A stretch of 6,269 bases of DNA from Planctomycetota bacterium (lineage in GTDB: Bacteria; Planctomycetota; Phycisphaerae; WQYP01). Of this stretch, positions 1-5,480 are shown one piece after another (position 1 is the first letter of the stretch; the number at the start of each line of letters is the position of its first letter). The notes below the pieces were generated by a model, which worked only from the letters and a program-made list of their open reading frames with translations, was not told the origin of the DNA and made no database searches. The translations under genes and the position numbers were made by a program. The stretch is from the NCBI GenBank assembly GCA_021828935.1, contig JAJZCU010000135.1:1-6269 (forward strand), given 5' to 3'.

Positions 1-61
1 GCTGCGCCCATTGGCACCGTGCGGCTATTGGCTTACAATCCAACTCTTTGATATTTCCGGC

Positions 62-66
62 AGGAG
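62..66 (+). promoter_or_regulatory. Ribosome binding site that sets the lpdA start
   Basis: AGGAG lies five bases before a GTG codon at 72. The same frame is open back to the window edge and has a TTG at 48, but no comparable site precedes that codon. The site therefore favours the GTG at 72, which also puts the FAD-binding strand at the usual distance from the N-terminus. Confidence 0.75.
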
Positions 67-71
67 CACTG

Positions 72-1475
72 GTGGCAAATTCGGCGTTTGATCTGGTCAT
101 CGTGGGTTCGGGCCCCGCGGGGTATGTGGCGGCGGTGCGCGCGGGCCAATTGGGCAAAAAAGTGGCGTGCGTGGAACGGGCCGAATTGGGGGGCATCTGC
201 CTGAATTGGGGATGCATTCCCACCAAGGCCCTTCTGGCTGACGCTCATTTTATGCACCAGCTTGAACACGTTGCCCCCAATTACGGCCTTACCGTTGATC
301 TGGCCAAGCTGCAATGGGAAAAAATTGTCCAGCGCAGCCGCAGCGTGGCCGGCCAACTCAGCCGTGGCATCGATTTTCTGTTTAAGAAAAACAAGGTCAC
401 GCGCTACACCGGCAGCGGCTTTATTCCGCAGCCAGGCGTGGTGGAGATAAAAGACGCCCAGGGCAAAGTCACTGACACGATTTCCACACAAAATATTTTG
501 GTATGCACCGGCGCCCGCGGACGCGAACTGCCGGGCCTGAGGCCTGATGGCAAAGTTGTCATCACCAGCCGCGAGGCCATGGTGCTGCCCAAAACGCCCA
601 AGCGGCTGCTGATCATCGGCGCCGGGGCGATCGGCGTCGAGTTTGCCTATATTTATCGCCAATTCGGTTCGCAGGTAACGCTGCTGGAAATGCTGCCATT
701 GATATTGCCCGTCGAAGATGAAGAAGTCAGCCAGCGGTTGCAGCAGATTTTTACCAAGAGTGGCATTAATATCCGCACCGGCCACCGTACTGACAAAGTG
801 GAAGTGACCGGCAACATGGCCCGCGTTTCGGTGACCGACCTGGCCACGAATCAGGCGTCGGTGCTGGAGGCTGACATTGTACTGCTGGCCGTGGGCGTGA
901 CAGGCAATGTTGAGAATTTATTCGGACCCGCGGCAACGCCGGCAATAGAGCGCGGGGCGATCAAGGTGGACAAAGGGTACAAAACCAACATCCCGGGCAT
1001 TTATGCGGCCGGCGATGTCATCGGGCCGCCGTGGCTGGCCCATGTGGCCAGCTACGAAGCGACCATCGCCGTGGAACGCATGTTCAACGCCGGCATCCGT
1101 GAAATGGATTACAGCCTGACGCCCGGCTGTACGTATTGCTACCCGCAGGTGGCCAGCGTGGGTTTGACAGAAAAGCAGTGCCGCGAAAAGAAGCTTGAGG
1201 TTGAGGTTGGCCGATATAACTTCGCCAACAACGGCAAGGCGTTGGCGGCGGGCGAACCGGACGGCTTCGTGAAGCTGATTTTTGATAAAAAATATGGCGA
1301 ATTGCTCGGCGCCCACATGCTGGGCGCGGAAGCCACCGAAATGCTGGCCGAGCTGGTCCTGGCCAAACGGCTGGAGGCCACACGCGATGAAATCGCCCTG
1401 ACCATTCACGCGCACCCGACGATGTCCGAAGCCGTGATGGATGCCGCCGGCGCGATCGGCGAAGGGCATGCGTAG
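72..1475 (+). CDS. lpdA: Dihydrolipoyl dehydrogenase (E3 of 2-oxoacid dehydrogenase complexes)
   Basis: This flavoenzyme reoxidises dihydrolipoyl groups on E2 subunits (pyruvate, 2-oxoglutarate or branched-chain complexes) or on glycine cleavage H protein, passing electrons through a disulfide and FAD to NAD+ in the cytoplasm. From the GTG at 72 the product is 467 residues, normal for the family. An N-terminal FAD dinucleotide-binding motif GSGPAG sits at residues 12-17. The redox-active pair C43/C48 is in GGICLNWGCIPTK. The NAD-binding glycine motif GAGAIG is at 183-188, and GIYAAGD, with D315 contacting FAD, follows. The C-terminal interface domain holds HAHPTMSE, with catalytic H448 and E453. 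All catalytic residues are present. A second C-x2-C pair (C353, C356) lies at the start of the interface domain. No E1 or E2 gene is visible beside it. The first 47 bases are open in all three plus frames, so an upstream gene end could be there but cannot be identified. Which complex it serves is unknown. Confidence 0.97.
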   Translation: MANSAFDLVIVGSGPAGYVAAVRAGQLGKKVACVERAELGGICLNWGCIPTKALLADAHFMHQLEHVAPNYGLTVDLAKLQWEKIVQRSRSVAGQLSRGIDFLFKKNKVTRYTGSGFIPQPGVVEIKDAQGKVTDTISTQNILVCTGARGRELPGLRPDGKVVITSREAMVLPKTPKRLLIIGAGAIGVEFAYIYRQFGSQVTLLEMLPLILPVEDEEVSQRLQQIFTKSGINIRTGHRTDKVEVTGNMARVSVTDLATNQASVLEADIVLLAVGVTGNVENLFGPAATPAIERGAIKVDKGYKTNIPGIYAAGDVIGPPWLAHVASYEATIAVERMFNAGIREMDYSLTPGCTYCYPQVASVGLTEKQCREKKLEVEVGRYNFANNGKALAAGEPDGFVKLIFDKKYGELLGAHMLGAEATEMLAELVLAKRLEATRDEIALTIHAHPTMSEAVMDAAGAIGEGHA

Positions 1476-1485
1476 GCATCCCACA

Positions 1486-1508
1486 CCTCCGCAGGCGCAG
1501 GGCGGAGG
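1486..1508 (+). terminator. Hairpin after lpdA, terminator-like without a T run
   Basis: CCTCCGC (1486-1492) and GCGGAGG (1502-1508) can form a seven-base-pair GC-rich stem with a nine-base loop, starting 11 bases after the lpdA stop. No run of T follows, so this is not a classical intrinsic terminator; it could be a 3' stability hairpin or chance in GC-rich DNA. Two more short hairpins follow in the same gap, at 1539-1555 (CGGGCC/GGCCCG) and 1581-1595 (AGCGC/GCGCT). The gap 1476-1632 shows no credible gene. Confidence 0.3.
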
Positions 1509-1594
1509 GTCGGCGGCGCCTTACATAAGGACAACCGGCGGGCCGGGATGGCCCGGCGACCGGCTTTCCCGCCCCGGTGAAGCGCCCTTCGCGC

Positions 1595-1603
1595 TGGTAT
1601 TAT
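1595..1603 (+). promoter_or_regulatory. Possible extended -10 promoter for lepB
   Basis: TGGTATTAT matches the extended -10 pattern TGn plus TATTAT (five of six to TATAAT) and lies about 30 bases before the lepB start. There is no convincing -35 hexamer at the proper distance, which is tolerable for an extended -10 promoter. The assignment rests on sequence resemblance only. Confidence 0.3.
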
Positions 1604-1632
1604 TGCATCACTAAACGTACAAAGGCGAAAGC

Positions 1633-3627
1633 ATGAGCAGGATGCCACCGGACGATAACCCGTTGTTGAACCGACCGCGTCCCGGCGATGCGGCCCGCGA
1701 GGCCGCGCCGGCGCCAGCCGGCGATTATTATGTAAGCCCGCACCCCCCGGCGCCGCCGGAACCGTCGGCAGTTCCACCCGCGCCGCCGCTTCCTACGACG
1801 GAAATGGCGCCGCCTGAATCCGCGGGCAACGCCGGCCATATACCAACCGGTGATGGGACTGCCCAAGGAAATCCGTCTTCTGTTTCCAGCGTACAGGCCG
1901 TTGGCCAAAGCGGCGCAGGGCGCCCCGCCGCCATCGCGCGACCGGCGGCACGGCAGCCCAGCGGGTTAACCAGCGTGCGCGATACGGTGGAATCGATCAT
2001 CATTGCCCTGGTGCTGGCGTTCGCATTTCGCGCGTTCGTGGTGGAAGCGTTCGTGATACCCACGGGTTCGATGGCGCCCACGCTCAGCGGGGCGCACTGG
2101 CAGGTCATCTGCCCCAAGTGCGGGGAAGAATTTGATATTAACGCAAGCCTGCATTACACCGTGGTGCGTCGCAAAATCAGTGGACAGACCGTTTACCAGA
2201 TCGTGGGCCAAAAACGTGAAGATCTGGTGAATGGAAATCGCGTCCCGGTGGTGTTTCGCAACGGCCAGCGGCGCTATGTGGTCTGCCCAAATTGCGGCTA
2301 CCACATTCCCCTGACCAGCCTGCCGGGCAAACCGCTGGTGCGCACGGTGGTTGAGGGGGATCCACCCCGGTTGGGCCACGCAGTGTTTCCGTGGACCCGC
2401 TATGGCGACCGCATTCTGGTGCTCAAGTACCTTTACTATTTTATGGCGCCGAAGCGCTGGGATGTCGTGGTATTCAAGGAGCCCATTCACGCCAAGCAGA
2501 ATTTTATCAAGCGGTTGGTGGGACTGCCCGGAGAAACCGTGGAAATCGTGGGCGGCGACGTGTTCATCAACGGCAAAATTGCCCGGAAGCCGCCGGCCAT
2601 TGAACGCGCCATGCTGCAGTTGGTCTACAACAACGATCATTACCCCATCGACGCCGGCAAAATGCGCAGTGACGGCTCGATCTGGACCAACCCCTGGCGC
2701 CCACAGAAGCGCCTGGGCGCAGCGGGTCATTGGACGATCAAATCGCCCGTGTTGCTTTACCGGCCCTCGAAGGGACAACGGTGGGGCGGTATTGCCTTTC
2801 ACCATATTCGGTTGAAGTCGGACCGCCATCGGTTTTATCTGTACAATCGCCTGGCCTATGACGACACGTACAACGACGACAGCAAAAAAATTGTGGGCGA
2901 TCTTGATGTGCGGGCGGTGTGGACGCCCGCGCGGAAAGGCTCGGCGATGCGGATGACCGTTGGCCAGCGCGACAATCGTTTTCAGGTGCGCTGGCGCCGG
3001 ACTGGGCATGTTATATTGTCAAGGTATGTGCCGGGGCTAAGGCGTTATGTGGCTGTGGCGGGCCCGCGAGGCGATGCCACTGCGCAATTAAGCGCCCCGG
3101 TGGCGGGGCGGCGCTACCGCGTGGAAATGAGCAATGTGGATCGGGAAATTCGATTTTGGGTGAACCGTTCGTTGGTGCTCACGCACCGCACCCCGTGGAC
3201 AGTGCGGGACGCGCAAATTTATCTGGCCACCGGCAAGAGCCGCGAGATGCCCCGCGTGGCCCTGCGCGTCGCGGGCCCATGCACCATCTCCCATTTGCTC
3301 CTGCGACGGGATATTTATTACACTCAGATGCGGTTGGAAAACGGCAACGATGATCAGATGGGCACCGGCACCGATGGCAATCCCATTACGCTGGGCCCGC
3401 GCCAGTATTTTATGCTCGGCGACAATTCCACCTACAGCGCCGACAGCCGCGCATGGCCGCATGTTGCCCATGTGCTGGCTGACCTGCACCTGCACCGGGG
3501 CGTGGTGCCCCAGCGGTTTTTAGTAGGAAAAGCCTTTTTCGTTTTCTGGCCGGCCGGCTTTCGTATTTCCCGCGGCCTGCCATATCCGCTGGTGCCCAAC
3601 GCCGGACGCATGCGGTTTATTCGTTAA
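1633..3627 (+). CDS. lepB: Signal peptidase I, long form with two large inserts
   Basis: This membrane serine protease cleaves signal peptides from exported proteins on the outer face of the cytoplasmic membrane. Residues 1-110 are rich in Pro and Ala and probably cytoplasmic. One membrane helix spans about 119-141. The catalytic serine is S146 in PTGSMAPT and the general base is K293 in FIKRLVGLPGE. The last conserved box, with G596-D597-N598 and S602-A-D-S-R606, is intact, so the enzyme should be active. At 664 residues it is about twice the length of E. coli LepB (324). S146 and K293 are 147 residues apart, against 55 in E. coli. The extra part holds C160/C163 and C218/C221, a zinc-ribbon-like double C-x2-C. 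A second insert, about 320-585, separates the lysine box from the GDN box; its part at 420-560 reads like a beta-rich jelly-roll. The ATG has a weak AAAGG seven bases upstream. The architecture resembles planctomycete enzymes as I remember them. Confidence 0.95.
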   Translation: MSRMPPDDNPLLNRPRPGDAAREAAPAPAGDYYVSPHPPAPPEPSAVPPAPPLPTTEMAPPESAGNAGHIPTGDGTAQGNPSSVSSVQAVGQSGAGRPAAIARPAARQPSGLTSVRDTVESIIIALVLAFAFRAFVVEAFVIPTGSMAPTLSGAHWQVICPKCGEEFDINASLHYTVVRRKISGQTVYQIVGQKREDLVNGNRVPVVFRNGQRRYVVCPNCGYHIPLTSLPGKPLVRTVVEGDPPRLGHAVFPWTRYGDRILVLKYLYYFMAPKRWDVVVFKEPIHAKQNFIKRLVGLPGETVEIVGGDVFINGKIARKPPAIERAMLQLVYNNDHYPIDAGKMRSDGSIWTNPWRPQKRLGAAGHWTIKSPVLLYRPSKGQRWGGIAFHHIRLKSDRHRFYLYNRLAYDDTYNDDSKKIVGDLDVRAVWTPARKGSAMRMTVGQRDNRFQVRWRRTGHVILSRYVPGLRRYVAVAGPRGDATAQLSAPVAGRRYRVEMSNVDREIRFWVNRSLVLTHRTPWTVRDAQIYLATGKSREMPRVALRVAGPCTISHLLLRRDIYYTQMRLENGNDDQMGTGTDGNPITLGPRQYFMLGDNSTYSADSRAWPHVAHVLADLHLHRGVVPQRFLVGKAFFVFWPAGFRISRGLPYPLVPNAGRMRFIR

Positions 3628-3692
3628 TTATTTTGTCATTGGTATTCACGGGTTACGTTCCCAGAACGCGTCGGGCCGCGGACCCGGAAAAA

Positions 3693-3698
3693 AAGGAG
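3693..3698 (+). promoter_or_regulatory. Ribosome binding site of the zinc-ribbon gene
   Basis: AAGGAG sits eight bases before the ATG at 3707, preceded by a run of A. It is one of the strongest sites in the window and supports a real gene here despite its doubtful 3' end. The 79-base gap after lepB has no clear terminator, so the gene may be cotranscribed with lepB. Confidence 0.7.
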
Positions 3699-3706
3699 TT
3701 TACGCT

Positions 3707-4198
3707 ATGTCGGCAGTACCCCAGCCCCGTCCCAGCCCCATGGTGGAGCGCTTTCTGGCGACTTTACATGCCCGGGGCATCAATGGGCATTGCCCATTTT
3801 GTCAAAAGAATTCGTGGATCATTCTTGAAAATCCTGCCTCTATTCCCGTCTATGAATCCACCATGCAACTGCGCATGCCTGGAACCAATATGCCCATGGC
3901 CACCATGATCTGTAACAATTGCGGCTGGAGCGGCTTTTTTTCGCTGGGCGCATTGGGCCTGCTGCGCCCACAGAACGCCGCGCCAGGCGCCGCCACGATG
4001 GCCAATTCCGGAGCCCCCGTCGGCGGCGACCCCGCCCCCCCAACGGCCCACAGTCGCCGGATCATCTGTCGCCGCCGGAAACCTCGCGACCAACACGGAC
4101 CCCGACCCCGTGCCCGCAGAGGAGTCACCGGGATAGCGCCGGCACCCGACCTCCGCTGCCAATGCGATTCAGTAGAACGGCCGTCCACCGGACGGTAA
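3707..4198 (+). CDS. Small zinc-ribbon protein, C-terminal part probably frameshifted
   Basis: As written the frame gives 163 residues. Residues 1-86 look like a compact zinc-ribbon domain: C29-P-F-C32 and C69-N-N-C72, 36 residues apart, with a hydrophobic end FFSLGALGLL. I recall similar short uncharacterised proteins in many bacteria, with a CPxC knuckle, a CxNCG knuckle and a closing hydrophobic segment; no biochemical role is known to me. Residues about 87-110 form an Ala/Gly/Pro linker. After a run of seven C (4035-4041) the reading becomes Arg-rich, with stray Cys, typical of GC-rich DNA read out of frame. With one C fewer, the protein would run on in an Ala/Pro/Asp/Glu-rich tail and stop at 4134-4136, about 142 residues in all. 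That also leaves the hairpin at 4181-4195 outside the gene. This could be a sequencing error, a real frameshift or slippage. The start is well supported by its ribosome binding site. Confidence 0.75.
   Translation: MSAVPQPRPSPMVERFLATLHARGINGHCPFCQKNSWIILENPASIPVYESTMQLRMPGTNMPMATMICNNCGWSGFFSLGALGLLRPQNAAPGAATMANSGAPVGGDPAPPTAHSRRIICRRRKPRDQHGPRPRARRGVTGIAPAPDLRCQCDSVERPSTGR
4181..4195. terminator. Hairpin between two convergent genes
   Basis: CCGTCC (4181-4186) and GGACGG (4190-4195) form a perfect six-base-pair stem with a three-base loop. On the plus strand a T-rich stretch (TTTTGTTTT, 4209-4217) follows only after a gap of 13 bases. On the minus strand the hairpin comes 20 bases after the coaD stop with no T run. 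It may act weakly in both directions. It lies inside the zinc-ribbon frame as written, but outside it if that frame is corrected. Confidence 0.4.
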
Positions 4199-4215
4199 AC
4201 GCGACTGCTTTTGTT

Positions 4216-4758
4216 TTACCGGTCGAGCTTCTCCCGCGGCGCCTCGGCAAAAATTCCTAATTTTTGTTCACGGTACAACTCCAGCCGGGCGATCACGGTC
4301 TGTGGCAGCAGGGCCGAGAGGTTGTTTAAGTCGCCGCCCAGGGCCGCAATTTGCCGGATGAGGCTGCTGCTGGTGAAGCCAAAACGTTCATTGGTCATAA
4401 TAAATACTGTTTCCACCTGCGCCACGGCGCGGTTGGTCAGCGCCAACTGAAATTCATATTCCAGGTCGGTCATGTTGCGCAGGCCGCGGACAATGGCCAC
4501 GGCGCCCCGGCGTTTCACCAGTTCCACCGTGAGGCCGTCGTAGGCTTCCACCGTTACCTGCTCGGAGGGGTCCAATAATTCCTGGATCATCTGCAAGCGC
4601 AGGTCCAGCGGGAACAGTTGGCTTTTGTCGGGATTTTTGCCGATCGCCACAATCAGATGATCAAAGAGCCGCTGGGCTCGGCGGATCACGTCCAGGTGCC
4701 CCAGGGTCACAGGATCAAAAGTGCCGGGGAAAATCGCTGTTTTTTTGCTTTCGGCCAT
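4216..4758 (-). CDS. coaD: Phosphopantetheine adenylyltransferase
   Basis: This enzyme catalyses the penultimate step of coenzyme A synthesis in the cytoplasm: ATP plus 4'-phosphopantetheine gives dephospho-CoA and pyrophosphate. The product is 180 residues, slightly longer than the usual 160 or so because of a charged C-terminal extension. The nucleotidyltransferase signature is complete: PGTFDPVTLGH at residues 11-21, with T18-x-G20-H21 for ATP binding. Y73-D-G-L-T and R91-G-L-R94 follow, then EYEFQLALTNR at 100-110 and SSSLIR at 130-135, all typical of the family. I chose the ATG at 4758, which has AAAGGA five bases upstream; a TTG seven codons earlier in the same frame lacks such a site. 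The gene is convergent with the zinc-ribbon gene and divergent from the acidic-tail gene, so it is probably transcribed alone. Confidence 0.97.
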   Translation of the reverse strand: MAESKKTAIFPGTFDPVTLGHLDVIRRAQRLFDHLIVAIGKNPDKSQLFPLDLRLQMIQELLDPSEQVTVEAYDGLTVELVKRRGAVAIVRGLRNMTDLEYEFQLALTNRAVAQVETVFIMTNERFGFTSSSLIRQIAALGGDLNNLSALLPQTVIARLELYREQKLGIFAEAPREKLDR

Positions 4759-4763
4759 CGCTT

Positions 4764-4769
4764 TCCTTT
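4764..4769 (-). promoter_or_regulatory. Ribosome binding site that sets the coaD start
   Basis: Read on the minus strand, AAAGGA lies five bases before the ATG at 4758. It overlaps codons of the longer TTG-initiated frame, so it decides in favour of the shorter protein. Confidence 0.7.
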
Positions 4770-4825
4770 CGTGGTTCAACCGGGTACATTTCCCGCATCA
4801 GGGCGGCAATGCCGGGCGGCGCCAT

Positions 4826-4855
4826 AATTTACCCGCACGGCGATTGACTTGTCGA
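4826..4855 (-). promoter_or_regulatory. Possible sigma-70-type promoter for coaD
   Basis: On the minus strand TCGACA (4855-4850, five of six to TTGACA) and TAAATT (4831-4826, four of six to TATAAT) are separated by 18 bases. This would give a leader of about 60 bases before coaD. Its -35 hexamer abuts that of the opposing promoter candidate. The -10 match is mediocre. Confidence 0.35.
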
Positions 4856-4871
4856 AATTAGGCTGTATTGT
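4844..4871 (+). promoter_or_regulatory. Possible sigma-70-type promoter for the acidic-tail gene
   Basis: TTGACT (4844-4849, five of six) and TATTGT (4866-4871, four of six) are 16 bases apart, predicting a transcript start near 4878. The leader before the ATG at 5017 would be roughly 140 bases, long enough for regulation, though no known riboswitch was recognised in it. Confidence 0.45.
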
Positions 4872-4880
4872 ACCGGCGTT

Positions 4881-4895
4881 CCGACGCGGCGTCGG
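4881..4895. promoter_or_regulatory. Operator-like palindrome next to the predicted transcript start
   Basis: CCGACGC, one G, then GCGTCGG make a perfect 15-base palindrome. It begins a few bases after the predicted start of the plus-strand transcript, a position where repressors commonly bind. It could equally act as a hairpin in the leader RNA, or be chance in GC-rich DNA. Confidence 0.35.
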
Positions 4896-4941
4896 CATGG
4901 CCTTGGGCCGCGGGTGATAATTTAGGAGCTGGGAATAACCG

Positions 4942-4957
4942 CACCGGACCGGTAAAC
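4942..4957 (+). repeat. Short repeat with a counterpart on the other side of coaD, contains a palindrome
   Basis: CACCGGACCGGTAAAC here differs by one missing C from CACCGGACGGTAAAC at 4186-4200. The two copies are in direct orientation and flank coaD. The copy here includes the 11-base palindrome ACCGGACCGGT (4943-4953). No function is known; chance similarity is possible. Confidence 0.3.
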
Positions 4958-5016
4958 AACAGCGCATCGTTGGCATTTACAGTTAACTATCGGACTGCAT
5001 CGTATTGGAGGCTTTC

Positions 5017-5427
5017 ATGCTGATTCGTTCTTCCTTCGGAGACGGGCAAACCGCAACATACTGCGGGGAATACGTCGTGGCAATCTTTGCGCCAAACCGC
5101 AGTGCGGCGCGTCAGTTGTGCGCGCTGCTTGCCGCCGCTGACATTATGGCCCGGGTTGAACCCGACACCGATGTGTGTGTGCCGGTGTTGGTGCCTGACG
5201 AGGATCTTGTCGCCGCCACCGATCTTTTGGCAAAACGCGACCACGGCATTGAGCAGGAGGATCAAGTGGACGATGAAGATGAGGAGGGCGACGAGGACGA
5301 AGACGAAGATGACGCCGAAGATGACGAAGACGACGAAGACACTGATGAAGAGTTCGAGGACGAATTCGACGATGAAGAAGTAGACGACGAAGACGATATC
5401 TTCTACGACGAAGACGAAGACGAATAA
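5017..5427 (+). CDS. DUF2007-like small protein with a poly-Asp/Glu tail
   Basis: The product has 136 residues in two parts. Residues about 18-74 resemble the small fold of the DUF2007 family (putative signal-transducing proteins): a strand (YVVAIFA), a helix (SAARQLCALLAAADI), a short loop, a strand (VPVLVPDED) and a helix (LVAATDLLAKR). This resemblance is from memory of the family pattern, not a search. Residues 79-136 are a disordered-looking tail in which 46 of 58 positions are Asp or Glu, broken by a few aromatics (F113, F117, F129, Y130). There is no signal peptide or membrane segment, so it is probably cytoplasmic. The ATG at 5017 is chosen because TTGGAGG lies just upstream; a TTG four codons earlier is part of that site. 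It is divergent from coaD and 53 bases upstream of the arginine-repeat gene, probably in one operon. Function is unknown; acidic tails can bind basic proteins or metal ions, or mimic DNA. Confidence 0.85.
   Translation: MLIRSSFGDGQTATYCGEYVVAIFAPNRSAARQLCALLAAADIMARVEPDTDVCVPVLVPDEDLVAATDLLAKRDHGIEQEDQVDDEDEEGDEDEDEDDAEDDEDDEDTDEEFEDEFDDEEVDDEDDIFYDEDEDE
5251..5424 (+). repeat. Low-complexity GAC/GAA/GAT codon tract
   Basis: The last 58 codons of the acidic gene are mostly GAC, GAT, GAA and GAG, giving a purine-rich, near-repetitive strand. Synonymous codons are mixed, which suggests selection for the protein charge rather than simple expansion of one DNA repeat. Such tracts can vary in length between strains and are prone to assembly error. 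Confidence 0.7.
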
Positions 5428-5470
5428 CGCGCCCGACCCTGCTGCATGTTGCTCCAGGCGGTCGCGCTTG

Positions 5471-5475
5471 AGGAG
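5471..5475 (+). promoter_or_regulatory. Ribosome binding site of the arginine-repeat gene
   Basis: AGGAG lies five bases before the ATG at 5481, in the 53-base gap after the acidic-tail gene. It supports this start and independent translation within a shared transcript. Confidence 0.7.
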
Positions 5476-5480
5476 TCAAC

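Noticed and set aside
48..71. Earlier TTG start for lpdA
   Set aside because: No ribosome binding site precedes it, whereas AGGAG precedes the GTG at 72 at good spacing.
33..785. Long minus-strand open frame of 250 codons opposite lpdA
   Set aside because: It lies wholly antisense to a gene with all catalytic motifs of dihydrolipoyl dehydrogenase; its composition is that of a GC-rich shadow frame and no family is recognisable.
1548..1580. Ten-codon open frame starting ATG at 1548 in the lpdA-lepB gap
   Set aside because: No ribosome binding site at a proper distance, very short, and overlapping a hairpin; nothing supports translation.
1966..3009. Minus-strand open frame of 347 codons opposite lepB
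   Set aside because: It is rich in His, Ala and Arg as expected for the complement of a GC-rich gene, and lepB on the other strand has intact catalytic boxes.
3919..4260. Plus-strand frame of 113 codons overlapping the zinc-ribbon gene and the coaD end
   Set aside because: It is Pro/Arg-rich, lacks a ribosome binding site, overlaps real coding sequence, and is not the frame that gives the plausible corrected tail of the zinc-ribbon protein.
4759..4779. Earlier TTG start for coaD
   Set aside because: The added seven codons contain the ribosome binding site of the ATG at 4758 and are not needed for the family length.
4872..5016. Riboswitch or leader peptide in the long leader before the acidic gene
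   Set aside because: No known riboswitch core was recognised, and no short frame with both a start codon and a ribosome binding site was found.
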